Shown: positions 1 to 8,332 of the stretch, one piece after another
How positions within the stretch are numbered: the first letter of the stretch is position 1
How the letters are laid out: each line of letters opens with the position of its first letter
NCBI GenBank assembly: GCA_020721865.1
Contig: DYLW01000021.1
Span: 1 to 45,013 of the forward strand
Source: Leptospira biflexa
Lineage (GTDB): Bacteria > Spirochaetota > Leptospiria > Turneriellales > DYLW01
Length of the DNA: 45,013 bases
Direction: 5' to 3'
Translations under genes and position numbers: made by a program
The notes under the pieces: model-generated
What the model was told of the DNA's origin: nothing
What the model saw: the letters and a program-made list of their open reading frames with translations, nothing else
Database searches by the model: none

Positions 1-240
1 CGATCATTGAAATACGAGGATATTTTCCTGAATAACTACGATTGCATGGGAGATCGAAATTGGGCGTAAAGAGATATTTTAAATTTTACCATACGGAAAA
101 TATTCATCGTCGTTTGGCCACTCCGGACGAGATTTATTACAGTGTATTTGGCGGAAATAAGGACATAATGGTAGCGTAATTTTATGGAAGATTACACCTT
201 GGGAAAAAATATTTTTGTGTTGACAAATGGGCTCACCTTA
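1..240 (+). mobile_element. Remnant 3' end of an IS3-family insertion sequence
   Basis: Two reading frames together spell the C-terminal end of an IS3-type (DDE integrase core) transposase. Frame 1 from base 1 reads RSLKYEDIFLNNYD, and a second frame from about base 71 reads RYFKFYHTENIHRRLATPDE and continues to a stop at 177-179. The arrangement K/RSLKYE, then YF-FYN-ER-H, then TP-E-Y is typical of the end of this transposase. The two parts are in different frames, so the copy is dead. Bases 180-240 are noncoding; the stretch ending GGGCTCACCTTA at about 240 may be the right terminal inverted repeat, but the left end is outside the window, so this cannot be checked. The decayed kinase frame opens directly after it, which suggests the element landed in or beside that gene. 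Confidence 0.7.
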
Positions 241-241
241 A

Positions 242-704
242 AATATTCATGTTTTCAAAGGTAAATTCTTTACAAAATGGTTAATTTTTCAGAGGTTACC
301 TGAAATTGAGTCCGGAAAAATGGAATTGGAAAAAAAGAGTTTTTATCTCCCGGAAGTGATCCAGTCCGCTGTATCCATGTTTCAAAAAGAAATTGAACAG
401 AAAGGATTATCCTTTTCCCTGAAAACAGATGATTCCCTGCCGGAATTGGTCTGGGGAGACCCCACCCGGCTTCTGCAGATACTGGCGAATCTCCTCAGTA
501 ATGCAAAGAAATTTACTAATAATGGCAGCATCATTTTTGCCGTAAAAAATCTCTCTCCGGGAACGCCCATGCGGTAAACGAGGTGAAAGATATGGCACAA
601 TCTGCGGAAATGAATGGATTCATCACCAAGCCGTGGATATCACCCGATTAAACAAAACTCTGGAAAATCTCATGGAAGAAGATGCCGTACACATACATCG
701 TTGA
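242..704 (+). pseudogene. Decayed hybrid histidine kinase (HisKA end, ATPase N-box, receiver tail)
   Basis: The frame open from 242 reads the end of a HisKA helix (EIESGKMELEKK, from about 302) and then the N-box region of the kinase ATPase domain (GDPTRLLQILANLLSNAKKF). It stops at 575-577. A second frame then gives VNEVKDMAQSAEMNGFITKP, the end of a receiver domain, and a third gives VDITRLNKTLENLMEEDA up to a stop at 702-704. The last break is explained by loss of one base near 633. The G boxes of the ATPase and the phospho-acceptor half of the receiver are missing, so there was also an internal deletion near 540-575. The remains of one hybrid sensor kinase are clear. It cannot be functional. 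Confidence 0.8.
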
Positions 705-930
705 ATGCCGGGATGGAACCTTGTATACCGGGAGTGCGATGGATGTTCCTTCCCGGATAGAAAAACATAACTCCGGAAAAGGGGCCAAGTATTTGCGTGG
801 CAGACTGCCGGTGACACTGAAATATGTGGAATACCATGAAACCTGGCCGGAGGCATTGAAACGTGAGTTCTCCATTAAATCCATGGACAGGCAATCCAAA
901 CTGGAACTAATCCGGAATTTTAAAAGCTAA
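682..930 (+). CDS. GIY-YIG nuclease superfamily protein (UPF0213/YhbQ-like)
   Basis: An 82-residue protein that consists of a single GIY-YIG fold. The hallmark strands are visible as YTYIVECRDGTLYTGSA at residues 3-19, with the conserved Arg in the following helix (PSRIEKHNSGKGAKYLRGR) and the E of the EF/KR segment (EALKREFSIKSMDR) near the C-terminus. Length and order match the small stand-alone UPF0213 family, proposed to nick or repair DNA, with poorly defined biological roles. The start at 682 lies inside the last codons of the decayed kinase, in another frame. This is the usual four-plus-base coupling of adjacent genes, and the neighbour has since been lost. The open frame is intact although the gene next to it is not. 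Confidence 0.85.
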   Translation: MPYTYIVECRDGTLYTGSAMDVPSRIEKHNSGKGAKYLRGRLPVTLKYVEYHETWPEALKREFSIKSMDRQSKLELIRNFKS

Positions 931-1071
931 CCACATCGGCAGGACGGTTATTTTCCTGCATACCTCGATGAGGGTTCATGGGAACTCGATCATTAAAAGG
1001 GACGCAAAATGGAATTCTGCTTCAGCGTTTCCACAAATCGGCCGATTTATGTCACATAGGGCAAATATTGC

Positions 1072-1100
1072 TTTACAAACTAACTTGTCCGGAATAAAGT
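1072..1100 (+). promoter_or_regulatory. Possible sigma-70 promoter upstream of the 1134 gene
   Basis: TTTACA at 1072-1077 and TAAAGT at 1095-1100 are separated by 17 bases, and the next gene starts 33 bases later. It sits at the end of the 931-1133 gap, in which I see no gene. Visual match only. Confidence 0.3.
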
Positions 1101-1133
1101 TAACCGGAGTTATACTACAAAAGGATGGGCTAT

Positions 1134-1664
1134 ATGGAAATATCAAAGGAAATCAAAAACATAGTTAACAATGTTAACTTCAACACACAGCCAAAGCCCC
1201 AATCCCGGAATTTGATACAGGAACAAAAAGTTGAAAATCCCAGGGAGGGGAACGCACTGGACATTAATACCCTCAGAGCTAAAGTCGGCGGGCTGCAAAA
1301 GGAGATGAACCAAATGCAGACGGCGTTTTCCCGCAATCAGGTGCAGCTTGCTCTGTTAAGTGAGCTGGAGGGAGAGCCCGGCTGGCAGAAAAAATTTGGC
1401 GATGCAATGAGAAACCATTACGGAAGAGAAACCCCAGAATTTTCCGGAAGCAGAGAAGAAATGGCGAGTGGGATTGAATCAGAAAATCAGATTCTGCAAG
1501 CCAAAATTATTGAAAATTCCGTGAAACAGGAAAACCTGTTTGCATCCGGTCTGGTGGATCCACAATCCCCCTCCATTGCCCGGGATGCACAGAGTTCCCA
1601 GTCTGTCTTTGCACAGATGAAGCTTGAGAACATTCAGAAATTATTGAGTCCCAATGAGGTTTGA
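1134..1664 (+). CDS. Hypothetical protein with a coiled-coil stretch, upstream of dut
   Basis: A 176-residue, polar, soluble protein that I do not recognise. No signal peptide or membrane segment is visible. Residues about 45-75 (INTLRAKVGGLQKEMNQMQT) have heptad-like spacing, and the rest is rich in Q, N, S and E, which suggests a helical or partly disordered adaptor. The ATG at 1134 is preferred over the one at 1125 because AAAGGATGG lies at 1120-1128, a suitable distance before 1134. Its 3' end overlaps dut by 11 bases, so the two are probably translated together. Rod-like or flagellar accessory roles are possible for a protein of this shape in a spirochaete, but nothing in the sequence proves it. 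Confidence 0.6.
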   Translation: MEISKEIKNIVNNVNFNTQPKPQSRNLIQEQKVENPREGNALDINTLRAKVGGLQKEMNQMQTAFSRNQVQLALLSELEGEPGWQKKFGDAMRNHYGRETPEFSGSREEMASGIESENQILQAKIIENSVKQENLFASGLVDPQSPSIARDAQSSQSVFAQMKLENIQKLLSPNEV

Positions 1665-2121
1665 TTGGGCACTCAGCCGTAAAACGCGGATACTTGTCCG
1701 TAAAATTAAAGAGGACGCCCGGATTCCGGAAAAACAAACCCCCGGAGCCGGTGCGTTCGATGTGTACTCCCTTCTGGAAAAACCGGTTGTATTAAAACCC
1801 GGGGAAAGGACACTGGTACCCACCGGTTTAGCTGTGGAAATACCAGAGGGATTTATCCTGTCTGTACGTCCCCGCTCCGGGCTTGCCGCAAACCATGGTA
1901 TCACTCTGGTGAATTCCCCCGGAACCATTGATTCTGACTACCGGGGAGAGGTAATGATCCCCGTCATCAATCTGGGAGAGAATGAATTTATTCTGGAAAA
2001 CCACCAGAGGATTGCCCAAGTCATTCTGGAAAAAACCTGGGATGCGGAGTGGATACAGACGCACACTCTTAGTTCCACCAATAGAGGAGAAAAAGGATTT
2101 GGATCTACAGGTAAACATTAA
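1654..2121 (+). CDS. dut: Deoxyuridine 5'-triphosphate nucleotidohydrolase (dUTPase)
   Basis: Hydrolyses dUTP to dUMP and pyrophosphate, which keeps uracil out of DNA and supplies dUMP for dTMP synthesis. At 155 residues it has the length of a trimeric dUTPase. The five family motifs can be read in order: AGAFDVYS (I), PRSGLAANHGI (II), GTIDSDYRGE (III, with the catalytic Asp), RIAQVIL (IV) and the glycine-rich C-terminal RGEKGFGSTGKH (V), which closes over the neighbouring subunit's active site. The ATG overlaps the stop of the preceding gene, and the end overlaps the RNase J start by 23 bases, so this is a tightly packed operon. Confidence 0.95.
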   Translation: MRFDWALSRKTRILVRKIKEDARIPEKQTPGAGAFDVYSLLEKPVVLKPGERTLVPTGLAVEIPEGFILSVRPRSGLAANHGITLVNSPGTIDSDYRGEVMIPVINLGENEFILENHQRIAQVILEKTWDAEWIQTHTLSSTNRGEKGFGSTGKH

Positions 2122-3754
2122 AACTGACGAGTCTTTCCATGACCTGGAAAACCGGACACGAAAAAAAAAGATATACGCAGGTTTTGCGGGTGGAATTGGT
2201 AAATTTGGTTCTAATTTTTCATTTTTAAGATATAAAAATTTCACATTATGGGTTGATTTTGGGGGTGGTTTTCCGGATATCCAGTTTCCGGGGATGTCCC
2301 GTATGTTGCCCAATTTCATACCCGCCATGAATCTTCCGCCATCGGCCATAGCTCTTACCCACGCACATGAGGACCATATTGGAGGAATCCCGTATTTTTA
2401 TGATGTTATTCCGGAAAATACTCCCATATACGGAAGCCGTTTTACCCTGGAGCTCCTGAAAACAAAATTGCGGGATTTCCGGTTTCCACTGGAGCGTTTT
2501 GTCTATCATGAAATTAAAGAAAACACATCGGAAGAAGCCGGCCCATTTGTTCTGCATTTCTTTTTTATGAACCATTCCGTGCCGGCGGCTCTGTCCATTG
2601 GCGTGGAAATCCCTGAGGAAAAGAAAAAGATATTTTATTCCGGTGACTTCAAAATGCGTGGGGATGATCCCAGGGTCAATCACGACGATATCCGTAAATT
2701 CGGGCCGGTGGATTATCTGGCTATGGATTCCACTGGTTCTTTATCGGACGGGACGACCCGTGCGGAAAGTGAGGTGTTATCCGAGCTGGAGCAGATCATC
2801 CATTCCTGGAATGGTCGTATTTTTATTTCCACATTTTCCTCCCACATAGAAAGAATCCGGAATATCTACCGGATTACCAAAAAAGAAGGAATTCCTCTGG
2901 GCATTCAGGGATATTCCATAAAAGCTCATCTGACAGCAGCGTGGGAGGCAGGGGAGATAGATTTTCCTGTGACTTCTCTGCGTGACCCCTCTCCCAATGC
3001 CAAAAAATCGGTGTGGCTGGTGGCCGGATGCCAGTCCGAACCGGGATCCTCCATGTACAAAGTGGCCCGGGAAGAAATTGAAAAATTCCGATTAGGGGAA
3101 AAAGATCTTTTTGTCTATTCAGCCAGTATGATCCCCGGGAATGAAGGGATGATCTATGAATCCTTCAATCATCTTGCCGCCCGTGGGGTAAAAGTAGTGG
3201 GGATCCATTCCCATGAATTCCATTCCAGTGGACACGGAAAAAAAGAGGATATTCTTATGCTCATCCAACTGCTCTCTCCAACGGTGGTTTTTCCCATCCA
3301 TGGAGACAATCTCCATTTTTCTGCCATGAGGCAATTGCTGGGGAAAGAAATACGGGTGGAGATTCCGGATCCTTCCGTTATTTATTCTCTGGATAAAGAT
3401 ATCAAGAAAGAAACATCCATGGGCAATGAAGTCACCCTGGTGGAGGAAAAAGAACTCCACAATGATCATGGTCTCTATAAAAAACGCATGGATATGGGGG
3501 TAAACGGGATGATGATTATCATTATCCGGGAAACAGAACGGGAATTGTTTATTTCCATCCGCTATGTGGGTGTCACCAGCCAAAAATTTCTCCAGAAGTC
3601 CATCGATCATCTGGAGGAAACATCCAGTGATATTATTTCTGAGATTATCAATTCGTCCAGTGTTAAGAAAGATAAAAAGATCCGGGATAAAATTAACAAA
3701 TTAAATAAATCCGTACTGGGGAAAACTCCGCTCATTGAAATTTTTTGGCTATAA
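2099..3754 (+). CDS. rnj: Ribonuclease J (metallo-beta-lactamase/beta-CASP RNase)
   Basis: A 551-residue RNase J, an enzyme that trims and degrades RNA with 5'-exonuclease and endonuclease activity. The zinc-binding signature THAHEDHIGG sits at residues 87-96. Further metal and beta-CASP motifs follow: NHSVPAALSIGV, SGDFKM, ISTFSSHIERI, and SGHGKKEDI with PIHGD near residue 400. The long open frame runs upstream into dut, but the first 39 codons are antisense-like residues that overlap it. I choose TTG at 2099 because GAGGAG lies at 2084-2089 with nine bases between, and because it gives the usual family length. It overlaps dut by 23 bases. The first ATG of the frame (1982) would lie deep in dut and give an odd basic tail. 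Confidence 0.88.
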   Translation: MDLQVNIKTDESFHDLENRTRKKKIYAGFAGGIGKFGSNFSFLRYKNFTLWVDFGGGFPDIQFPGMSRMLPNFIPAMNLPPSAIALTHAHEDHIGGIPYFYDVIPENTPIYGSRFTLELLKTKLRDFRFPLERFVYHEIKENTSEEAGPFVLHFFFMNHSVPAALSIGVEIPEEKKKIFYSGDFKMRGDDPRVNHDDIRKFGPVDYLAMDSTGSLSDGTTRAESEVLSELEQIIHSWNGRIFISTFSSHIERIRNIYRITKKEGIPLGIQGYSIKAHLTAAWEAGEIDFPVTSLRDPSPNAKKSVWLVAGCQSEPGSSMYKVAREEIEKFRLGEKDLFVYSASMIPGNEGMIYESFNHLAARGVKVVGIHSHEFHSSGHGKKEDILMLIQLLSPTVVFPIHGDNLHFSAMRQLLGKEIRVEIPDPSVIYSLDKDIKKETSMGNEVTLVEEKELHNDHGLYKKRMDMGVNGMMIIIIRETERELFISIRYVGVTSQKFLQKSIDHLEETSSDIISEIINSSSVKKDKKIRDKINKLNKSVLGKTPLIEIFWL

Positions 3755-3800
3755 TTATTGACCAGCCATAAAAGAAACAATTCCCGGTAAGACGGAGCAT

Positions 3801-3822
3801 CGGAGAGGTTAACTCCGTTTAA
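3801..3822 (+). terminator. Weak hairpin after the RNase J gene
   Basis: CGGAG and CTCCG form a 5-bp stem around a 7-base loop, followed by TTTAAT. The T run is short, so at best it is a weak terminator or attenuator between the RNase J gene and the 3840 gene. Confidence 0.25.
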
Positions 3823-3828
3823 TCCATC

Positions 3829-3837
3829 GGGGGGGGG
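3829..3837 (+). promoter_or_regulatory. Poly-G tract (nine G) in the ribosome-binding position
   Basis: Nine consecutive G residues end two bases before the ATG at 3840. They replace a normal Shine-Dalgarno sequence. A G tract of this kind can change length by slippage, which would change ribosome loading. The same G-tract-AT-ATG layout occurs before exbB at 39296-39304. Confidence 0.5.
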
Positions 3838-3839
3838 AT

Positions 3840-4121
3840 ATGACAGTCAAGGACGCAAAAAAGAAGTTTAAAAAAGCAAGAAATTCATCCAATCCGGATG
3901 AGGCATTGTATGAATTTTTTGTACAGTTGTTCCGAGAAAACAGGGAAATTCTTCCACAGTTTTTCCGGTACGTGTTCAAGAAATATTCAAAAAACACAGA
4001 ATCACCCAGGAAAATTCGAACAAAGGAGATTATCATCCGGCTTCTGGTACAGCCGGAATTTTCGCATTTGTTAATCGACCAGATGGGTTTATTCGGTAAA
4101 AAGAAAAATAAAAACCATTGA
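3840..4121 (+). CDS. Small basic hypothetical protein
   Basis: A 93-residue, Lys-rich protein (KDAKKKFKKARNSS at the start, FGKKKNKNH at the end) with a helical, aromatic middle (EFFVQLFRENREILPQFFRY). I do not recognise the family. There is no signal peptide or membrane helix. The gene lies between the RNase J gene and pta, 44 bases before pta, on the same strand. Its start is fixed by the ATG that directly follows the G tract. The high charge would fit a nucleic-acid-binding or ribosome-associated role, but this is only a guess from composition. Confidence 0.6.
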   Translation: MTVKDAKKKFKKARNSSNPDEALYEFFVQLFRENREILPQFFRYVFKKYSKNTESPRKIRTKEIIIRLLVQPEFSHLLIDQMGLFGKKKNKNH

Positions 4122-4165
4122 TGATTCCCGCCATGAAAAATTTGTGGCAATAAAACGGAGGTTTT

Positions 4166-6256
4166 ATGGGACAAAACATTTACATTGCGACCACAGAGCC
4201 GCAGAGCGGTAAATCTGTTGTTGCACTTGGACTGATGGAACTGTTAAAAGGTTCCACAGGAAAGGTGGCCTTTTTCCGGCCAATTATCAACGTGGAAAGC
4301 AGGGATATCCCGGATTCCGATATTGAGCTGTTACTGAATCATTTTAAGCTCAAGATGGAATACCGGGATTCTTTTACATTTACCGTGGATGAAGCCAGAG
4401 AAATGATCAACAATGACCAGAGCGATGAGTTGATTGACGCCATCATGGGAAAATACAAATATCTGGAAGAGAACTTTGATTTTGTATTCATTGAAGGGAC
4501 AGACTATGAAGGTGTCACTTCCGCTTTTGAATTTGACATAAACACAATTTTAGCTAAGAATTTTGGATCCCCCGTTCTTCTGGTGACAAACGGGAAGGAT
4601 AAAAATACCACGGATTCCGTGAGCTCGCTAAAACTGAGTATGGAAAGATTTGAAGAGCGGGGGTGTACCGTCATGGGGGCGATTGTGAACCGTGTAAATA
4701 TCCCGGATCTGCAAAAAGTCCGTGAAGCGGTGAAAAATGACGCTTACCTTGCCAATAAGGTGATTTATGCTATTCCGGAAGACGAATCGATTTCCAAACC
4801 CACCATGTGTGAAATTAAAAAAGCACTGAATGCGGAAATTCTATGGGGGGAAGAACAGATGCCCCGGCATGCACACCATTATTTGGTGGCCGCCGCAAAT
4901 CTGTCCAATTTTCTGAAATATGTCAAAGAGAGGTCGCTGGTGATCACTCCGGGAGACAGGGCAGACATTATTGTGGGATCTCTTATTTCTGCGAATTCCC
5001 TTTCCTTTCCCCATATCATGGGTCTGGTACTCACCGGTGGCCTCAAGCCGGGGAAATATGTGCGCCGCCTGATCAAGGGTCTCAATAGCTCCATACCGGT
5101 TCTGACGGTGGAGGAGGATACCTTTGCCACGGTTTCCCGGTTGAACCAGATGAAAGTGAAAATTTCACCCCGGGATACCCGGAAAATTGAAACCGCCCTG
5201 GGGGTTTTTGAATCAAACATCAACAGCGAAGAGCTGACCGCAAAAATTATCGCCACCAGGCCTTCTGTGGTCACTCCCAAAATGTTCGAGCATAATCTGA
5301 TTAAGAGAGCCAAACAAAAGATCATGCGGATTGTTCTTCCGGAAGGGAATGAAGAAAGAATACTCCGGGCAGCGGATCTCCTCATCCGAAGAAACGTGGC
5401 AGAATTGGTGCTCTTGGGAAAAGAAGAGGAAATTCTCTCAAAAATAAAAAAACTGGGATTGAAAATGGAAGGCCTGAATATCATAGATCCGGTCAATTCT
5501 CCGGACTTTGAAGAATATGTCCAGACCTATTTTGAATTACGAAAACACAAAGGAATTACCCTGGATATTGCCCATGATTTAATGATGGATGTGAGCTATT
5601 TTGGGACAATGATGGTGCATAAAGGTCACGCGGACGGTATGGTTTCCGGAGCCGTGCACACAACCCAGCATACCATCCGACCCAGCCTGGAGTTCATCCG
5701 GACGCAGCCGGGAATATCCATCGTCTCCAGTGTATTTTTCATGTGCCTGGAAGATCGGGTTCTGGTCTATGGAGACTGTGCCGTGAATCCCAATCCTAAT
5801 TCGGAACAACTGGCTGAGATAGCTATTGCTTCTGCGGATACGGCCCGGATTTTTGGCGTGGAGCCCCGGGTGGCCATGCTTTCCTATTCCACCGGGGATT
5901 CCGGAAAAGGAGAAGAGGTAGAAAAAGTACGGAAAGCCACCGAGATTCTCCACCAGAGAAGACCGGATTTGAAAGCGGAAGGACCCATCCAGTACGATGC
6001 CGCCGTGGACACCAGTGTGGCAAAGACAAAACTCCCGGACAGCGAAGTGGCAGGCAGGGCCACGGTATTCATTTTTCCGGATTTGAATACCGGAAACAAT
6101 ACATATAAAGCGGTCCAGAGATCCGCCAATGCCCTGGCTATTGGGCCGGTGCTGCAGGGATTGAATAAACCAGTGAACGATTTAAGCCGGGGATGTACCG
6201 TTCCGGATATTGTGAATACGGTAGCCATAACGGCCATCCAGGCACAAAAAGAATAA
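4166..6256 (+). CDS. pta: Phosphate acetyltransferase, long form with BioD-like and DRTGG domains
   Basis: Converts acetyl-CoA and phosphate to acetyl phosphate and CoA. The protein has 696 residues and the three-part structure of the long (E. coli-type) Pta. Residues 1-190 form a P-loop domain (TEPQSGKS at 10-17), about 215-330 a DRTGG domain (GDRADIIVGS and LTGGLKPGK), and about 370-696 the catalytic PTA/PTB domain (VLPEGNEERILRAA, KGHADGMVSGAVHTT, MLSYSTGDSGKGEE). A good ribosome site (CGGAGG) precedes the ATG. ackA follows after 12 bases, so the pair forms the classical acetate pathway, which yields ATP from acetyl-CoA or activates acetate. Acetyl phosphate can also donate phosphate to response regulators. 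Confidence 0.95.
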   Translation: MGQNIYIATTEPQSGKSVVALGLMELLKGSTGKVAFFRPIINVESRDIPDSDIELLLNHFKLKMEYRDSFTFTVDEAREMINNDQSDELIDAIMGKYKYLEENFDFVFIEGTDYEGVTSAFEFDINTILAKNFGSPVLLVTNGKDKNTTDSVSSLKLSMERFEERGCTVMGAIVNRVNIPDLQKVREAVKNDAYLANKVIYAIPEDESISKPTMCEIKKALNAEILWGEEQMPRHAHHYLVAAANLSNFLKYVKERSLVITPGDRADIIVGSLISANSLSFPHIMGLVLTGGLKPGKYVRRLIKGLNSSIPVLTVEEDTFATVSRLNQMKVKISPRDTRKIETALGVFESNINSEELTAKIIATRPSVVTPKMFEHNLIKRAKQKIMRIVLPEGNEERILRAADLLIRRNVAELVLLGKEEEILSKIKKLGLKMEGLNIIDPVNSPDFEEYVQTYFELRKHKGITLDIAHDLMMDVSYFGTMMVHKGHADGMVSGAVHTTQHTIRPSLEFIRTQPGISIVSSVFFMCLEDRVLVYGDCAVNPNPNSEQLAEIAIASADTARIFGVEPRVAMLSYSTGDSGKGEEVEKVRKATEILHQRRPDLKAEGPIQYDAAVDTSVAKTKLPDSEVAGRATVFIFPDLNTGNNTYKAVQRSANALAIGPVLQGLNKPVNDLSRGCTVPDIVNTVAITAIQAQKE

Positions 6257-6268
6257 AAAGGTGGGAAT

Positions 6269-7474
6269 ATGAAAATTCTGGTCATTAACACAGGCAGTTC
6301 CTCCATAAAATTTTCTCTTTTCAATATGGTCAATCACACATCCCTTGCAGAAGGAATCATTGAACGCATTGGGGAGGCAACTGCAAAAATCCGATTTAAG
6401 GCACCACAGCATAACGTTAAGTTGGAAAAAGAAGAGAAAATACCTTCCCACAAGGAGGGAATGGTACGCATGGTGGAACTGCTCACTAGTGGCGAACATC
6501 CCATCATCTCCGGAACAAAGGATATTGACGGAATTGGCCATCGGGTGGTACACGGCGGAGAAAAATTCCACGAGCCGGCGTTGCTGGATGCGGATATTCT
6601 GGAGGCGGTGCGGGATCATGTTCCGCTGGCCCCCCTGCATAATCCGGCTAATTTGACCGGCATAGAGGAAGCAGGCCAGGTTTTTGCCGGCATTCCCATG
6701 GTGGGAGTATTTGACACTTCCTTCCACCAGAGTATCCCGGATTACGCCTTCCACTACGCCCTGCCCCATTCTTTTTATGAAAAATACAAGGTGCGGCGGT
6801 ATGGCTTCCATGGAACATCTCATGCCTATATCTGCCGTAAAGCGACGGAATTTCTGGGGATTCCGGCAGAATCCGCCAATTTTATCTCCATTCATCTGGG
6901 CAATGGATGCTCCATGGCTGCCGTTCGGAACGGGAAAAGCGTGGATACCACCATGGGGATGACCCCGCTGGAAGGATTAATCATGGGAACCCGCAGCGGG
7001 GACCTGGATCCGGCACTGCATTTCTACCTTGCCAAAGAGGCCAATTTGTCCATGAACGATCTGGACCGCATATTCAACAAAGAATCCGGGCTCAAGGGAA
7101 TTGCCGGAAGCAACGACATGCGGGATGTTATAGCAAAAAGTGACCAAGGAGACCCCAATGCACGGCTTGCCCTGCAAATGTATGCTTACCGCATAAAAAA
7201 ATACATTGGGGCATACCTGGCGGTGGTGGGGAGACTGAATGCTGTGTTGTTTACCGCCGGGATTGGGGAAAATTCAGATATAATGCGTCGTATGGTGATG
7301 GAAAACCTGGAGCACATTGGGATGGAGCTGGATTTGAAAAAAAACTCCGCTCCGGGCTCCGGAATCCGGGATATTTCCACATCGGCTTCCCCGGTACGCA
7401 TTCTGGTTGTCCCCACGAATGAGGAGCTACAGATTGCCATGGAAACACAAAAAGTGCTGAAAACCCGGGGTTAA
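6269..7474 (+). CDS. ackA: Acetate kinase
   Basis: Transfers phosphate between acetyl phosphate and ADP to give acetate and ATP. The 401-residue length is normal. The ASKHA-fold motifs are present: INTGSSSIKFSLF at the N-terminus, GHRVVHGGEKF, FDTSFHQ, YGFHGTSHAYI (phosphate and adenosine contacts), HLGNGCS and FTAGIGENS. The ribosome site AAAAGGTGGG lies seven to ten bases upstream. It is the second gene of the pta-ackA unit, with only 12 bases between them. Confidence 0.96.
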   Translation: MKILVINTGSSSIKFSLFNMVNHTSLAEGIIERIGEATAKIRFKAPQHNVKLEKEEKIPSHKEGMVRMVELLTSGEHPIISGTKDIDGIGHRVVHGGEKFHEPALLDADILEAVRDHVPLAPLHNPANLTGIEEAGQVFAGIPMVGVFDTSFHQSIPDYAFHYALPHSFYEKYKVRRYGFHGTSHAYICRKATEFLGIPAESANFISIHLGNGCSMAAVRNGKSVDTTMGMTPLEGLIMGTRSGDLDPALHFYLAKEANLSMNDLDRIFNKESGLKGIAGSNDMRDVIAKSDQGDPNARLALQMYAYRIKKYIGAYLAVVGRLNAVLFTAGIGENSDIMRRMVMENLEHIGMELDLKKNSAPGSGIRDISTSASPVRILVVPTNEELQIAMETQKVLKTRG

Positions 7475-7519
7475 ACGATTTTATTCTTTACAATCAATCA
7501 ACAGTATTTATGTGATATC

Positions 7520-8332
7520 ATGTTGTTGGAAATTGATCTCGTGGAAGTATCCATGACGGAAATGGGCATGGTACTCATCCTGAAGCCGGTCAAAAAAGAA
7601 AAAATTGTTCCCATCTTCATTGGGCCGCTGGAAGCGTACGCCATATCCATCGCCCTGAATGGCCAGAAGAGAGAACGCCCCATTGCCCATGACCTGATTA
7701 AAACCATCGCAACCCGGCTGGATACCACGGTGGAGAGGGTTATCATCCGGGATTATCGTTCCGGAATCTACTATGCGACAATATATTTTACGGGAAAAAC
7801 GGAGCCAGCCCGGAAGAAAATGCGCATAGACTCCCGTCCATCCGATGCTGTGGCCTTGGCACTGCGGATGAATGCTCCCATCTATTTACAAGAAAGTGTT
7901 TATAAAAAGACATCCCAGAATATGAATGAAGTAAAAGATGCTTCTCTAACCGAAATCCAGATGAATGAAAATTTTCTGCAATCCGTGGAAGACGCTCTGG
8001 ACGAACTGGGGCTTCCCCCATCGCCGGATTCCAAGGATGATATAATTCAGGAAATGCTGGATGAATATGATATGATGGACGACCAGTTTTTTGATCTGAT
8101 GGATTCCACCCAATTCGAATTGGAAAAAACGGAAAAAACAACTGTCCCATCCCCCAAGAACGATGAAATAAGCAAATCCAGGGAAGAAGTCCTGAACCAG
8201 ATGATCCAGGTTGCTGTTTCCCGGGAACGTTATGAAGATGCTGCCTCTTTCCGGGATGAACTCCTGGAATTGAGGGAATCCGGAAAAAAACGGGTAAGGG
8301 AAAAAAGAGAAGCCAGAGACAAAAAGCATTGA
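7520..8332 (+). CDS. Bifunctional nuclease (BFN/DUF151) protein with C-terminal UVR motif
   Basis: A 270-residue protein. Residues 1-135 match the BFN (DUF151) domain: VPIFIGPLEAYAISIAL, RPIAHDLI, and the signature RIDSRPSDAVALALRMNAPI. The family takes its name from plant proteins with DNase and RNase activity; the bacterial members are poorly known. After an acidic linker (about 140-225) there is a UVR-type helical hairpin, QVAVSRERYEDAASFRDELL, as in UvrB and UvrC, where it mediates protein contacts. The fused form is known in several phyla. The stop overlaps the TTG start of the next gene by two bases, so it is probably translated with the radical SAM gene. Confidence 0.85.
   Translation: MLLEIDLVEVSMTEMGMVLILKPVKKEKIVPIFIGPLEAYAISIALNGQKRERPIAHDLIKTIATRLDTTVERVIIRDYRSGIYYATIYFTGKTEPARKKMRIDSRPSDAVALALRMNAPIYLQESVYKKTSQNMNEVKDASLTEIQMNENFLQSVEDALDELGLPPSPDSKDDIIQEMLDEYDMMDDQFFDLMDSTQFELEKTEKTTVPSPKNDEISKSREEVLNQMIQVAVSRERYEDAASFRDELLELRESGKKRVREKREARDKKH

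Noticed and set aside
968..1168. A 66-codon frame upstream of the hypothetical gene
   Set aside because: No ribosome site, no homology that I can recall, and it overlaps the promoter-like sequence and the start of the next gene.
1160..1185. AGTTAAC-AAT-GTTAACT palindrome as operator
   Set aside because: It lies within the reading frame of the hypothetical gene, and the repeated Val-Asn codons explain it.
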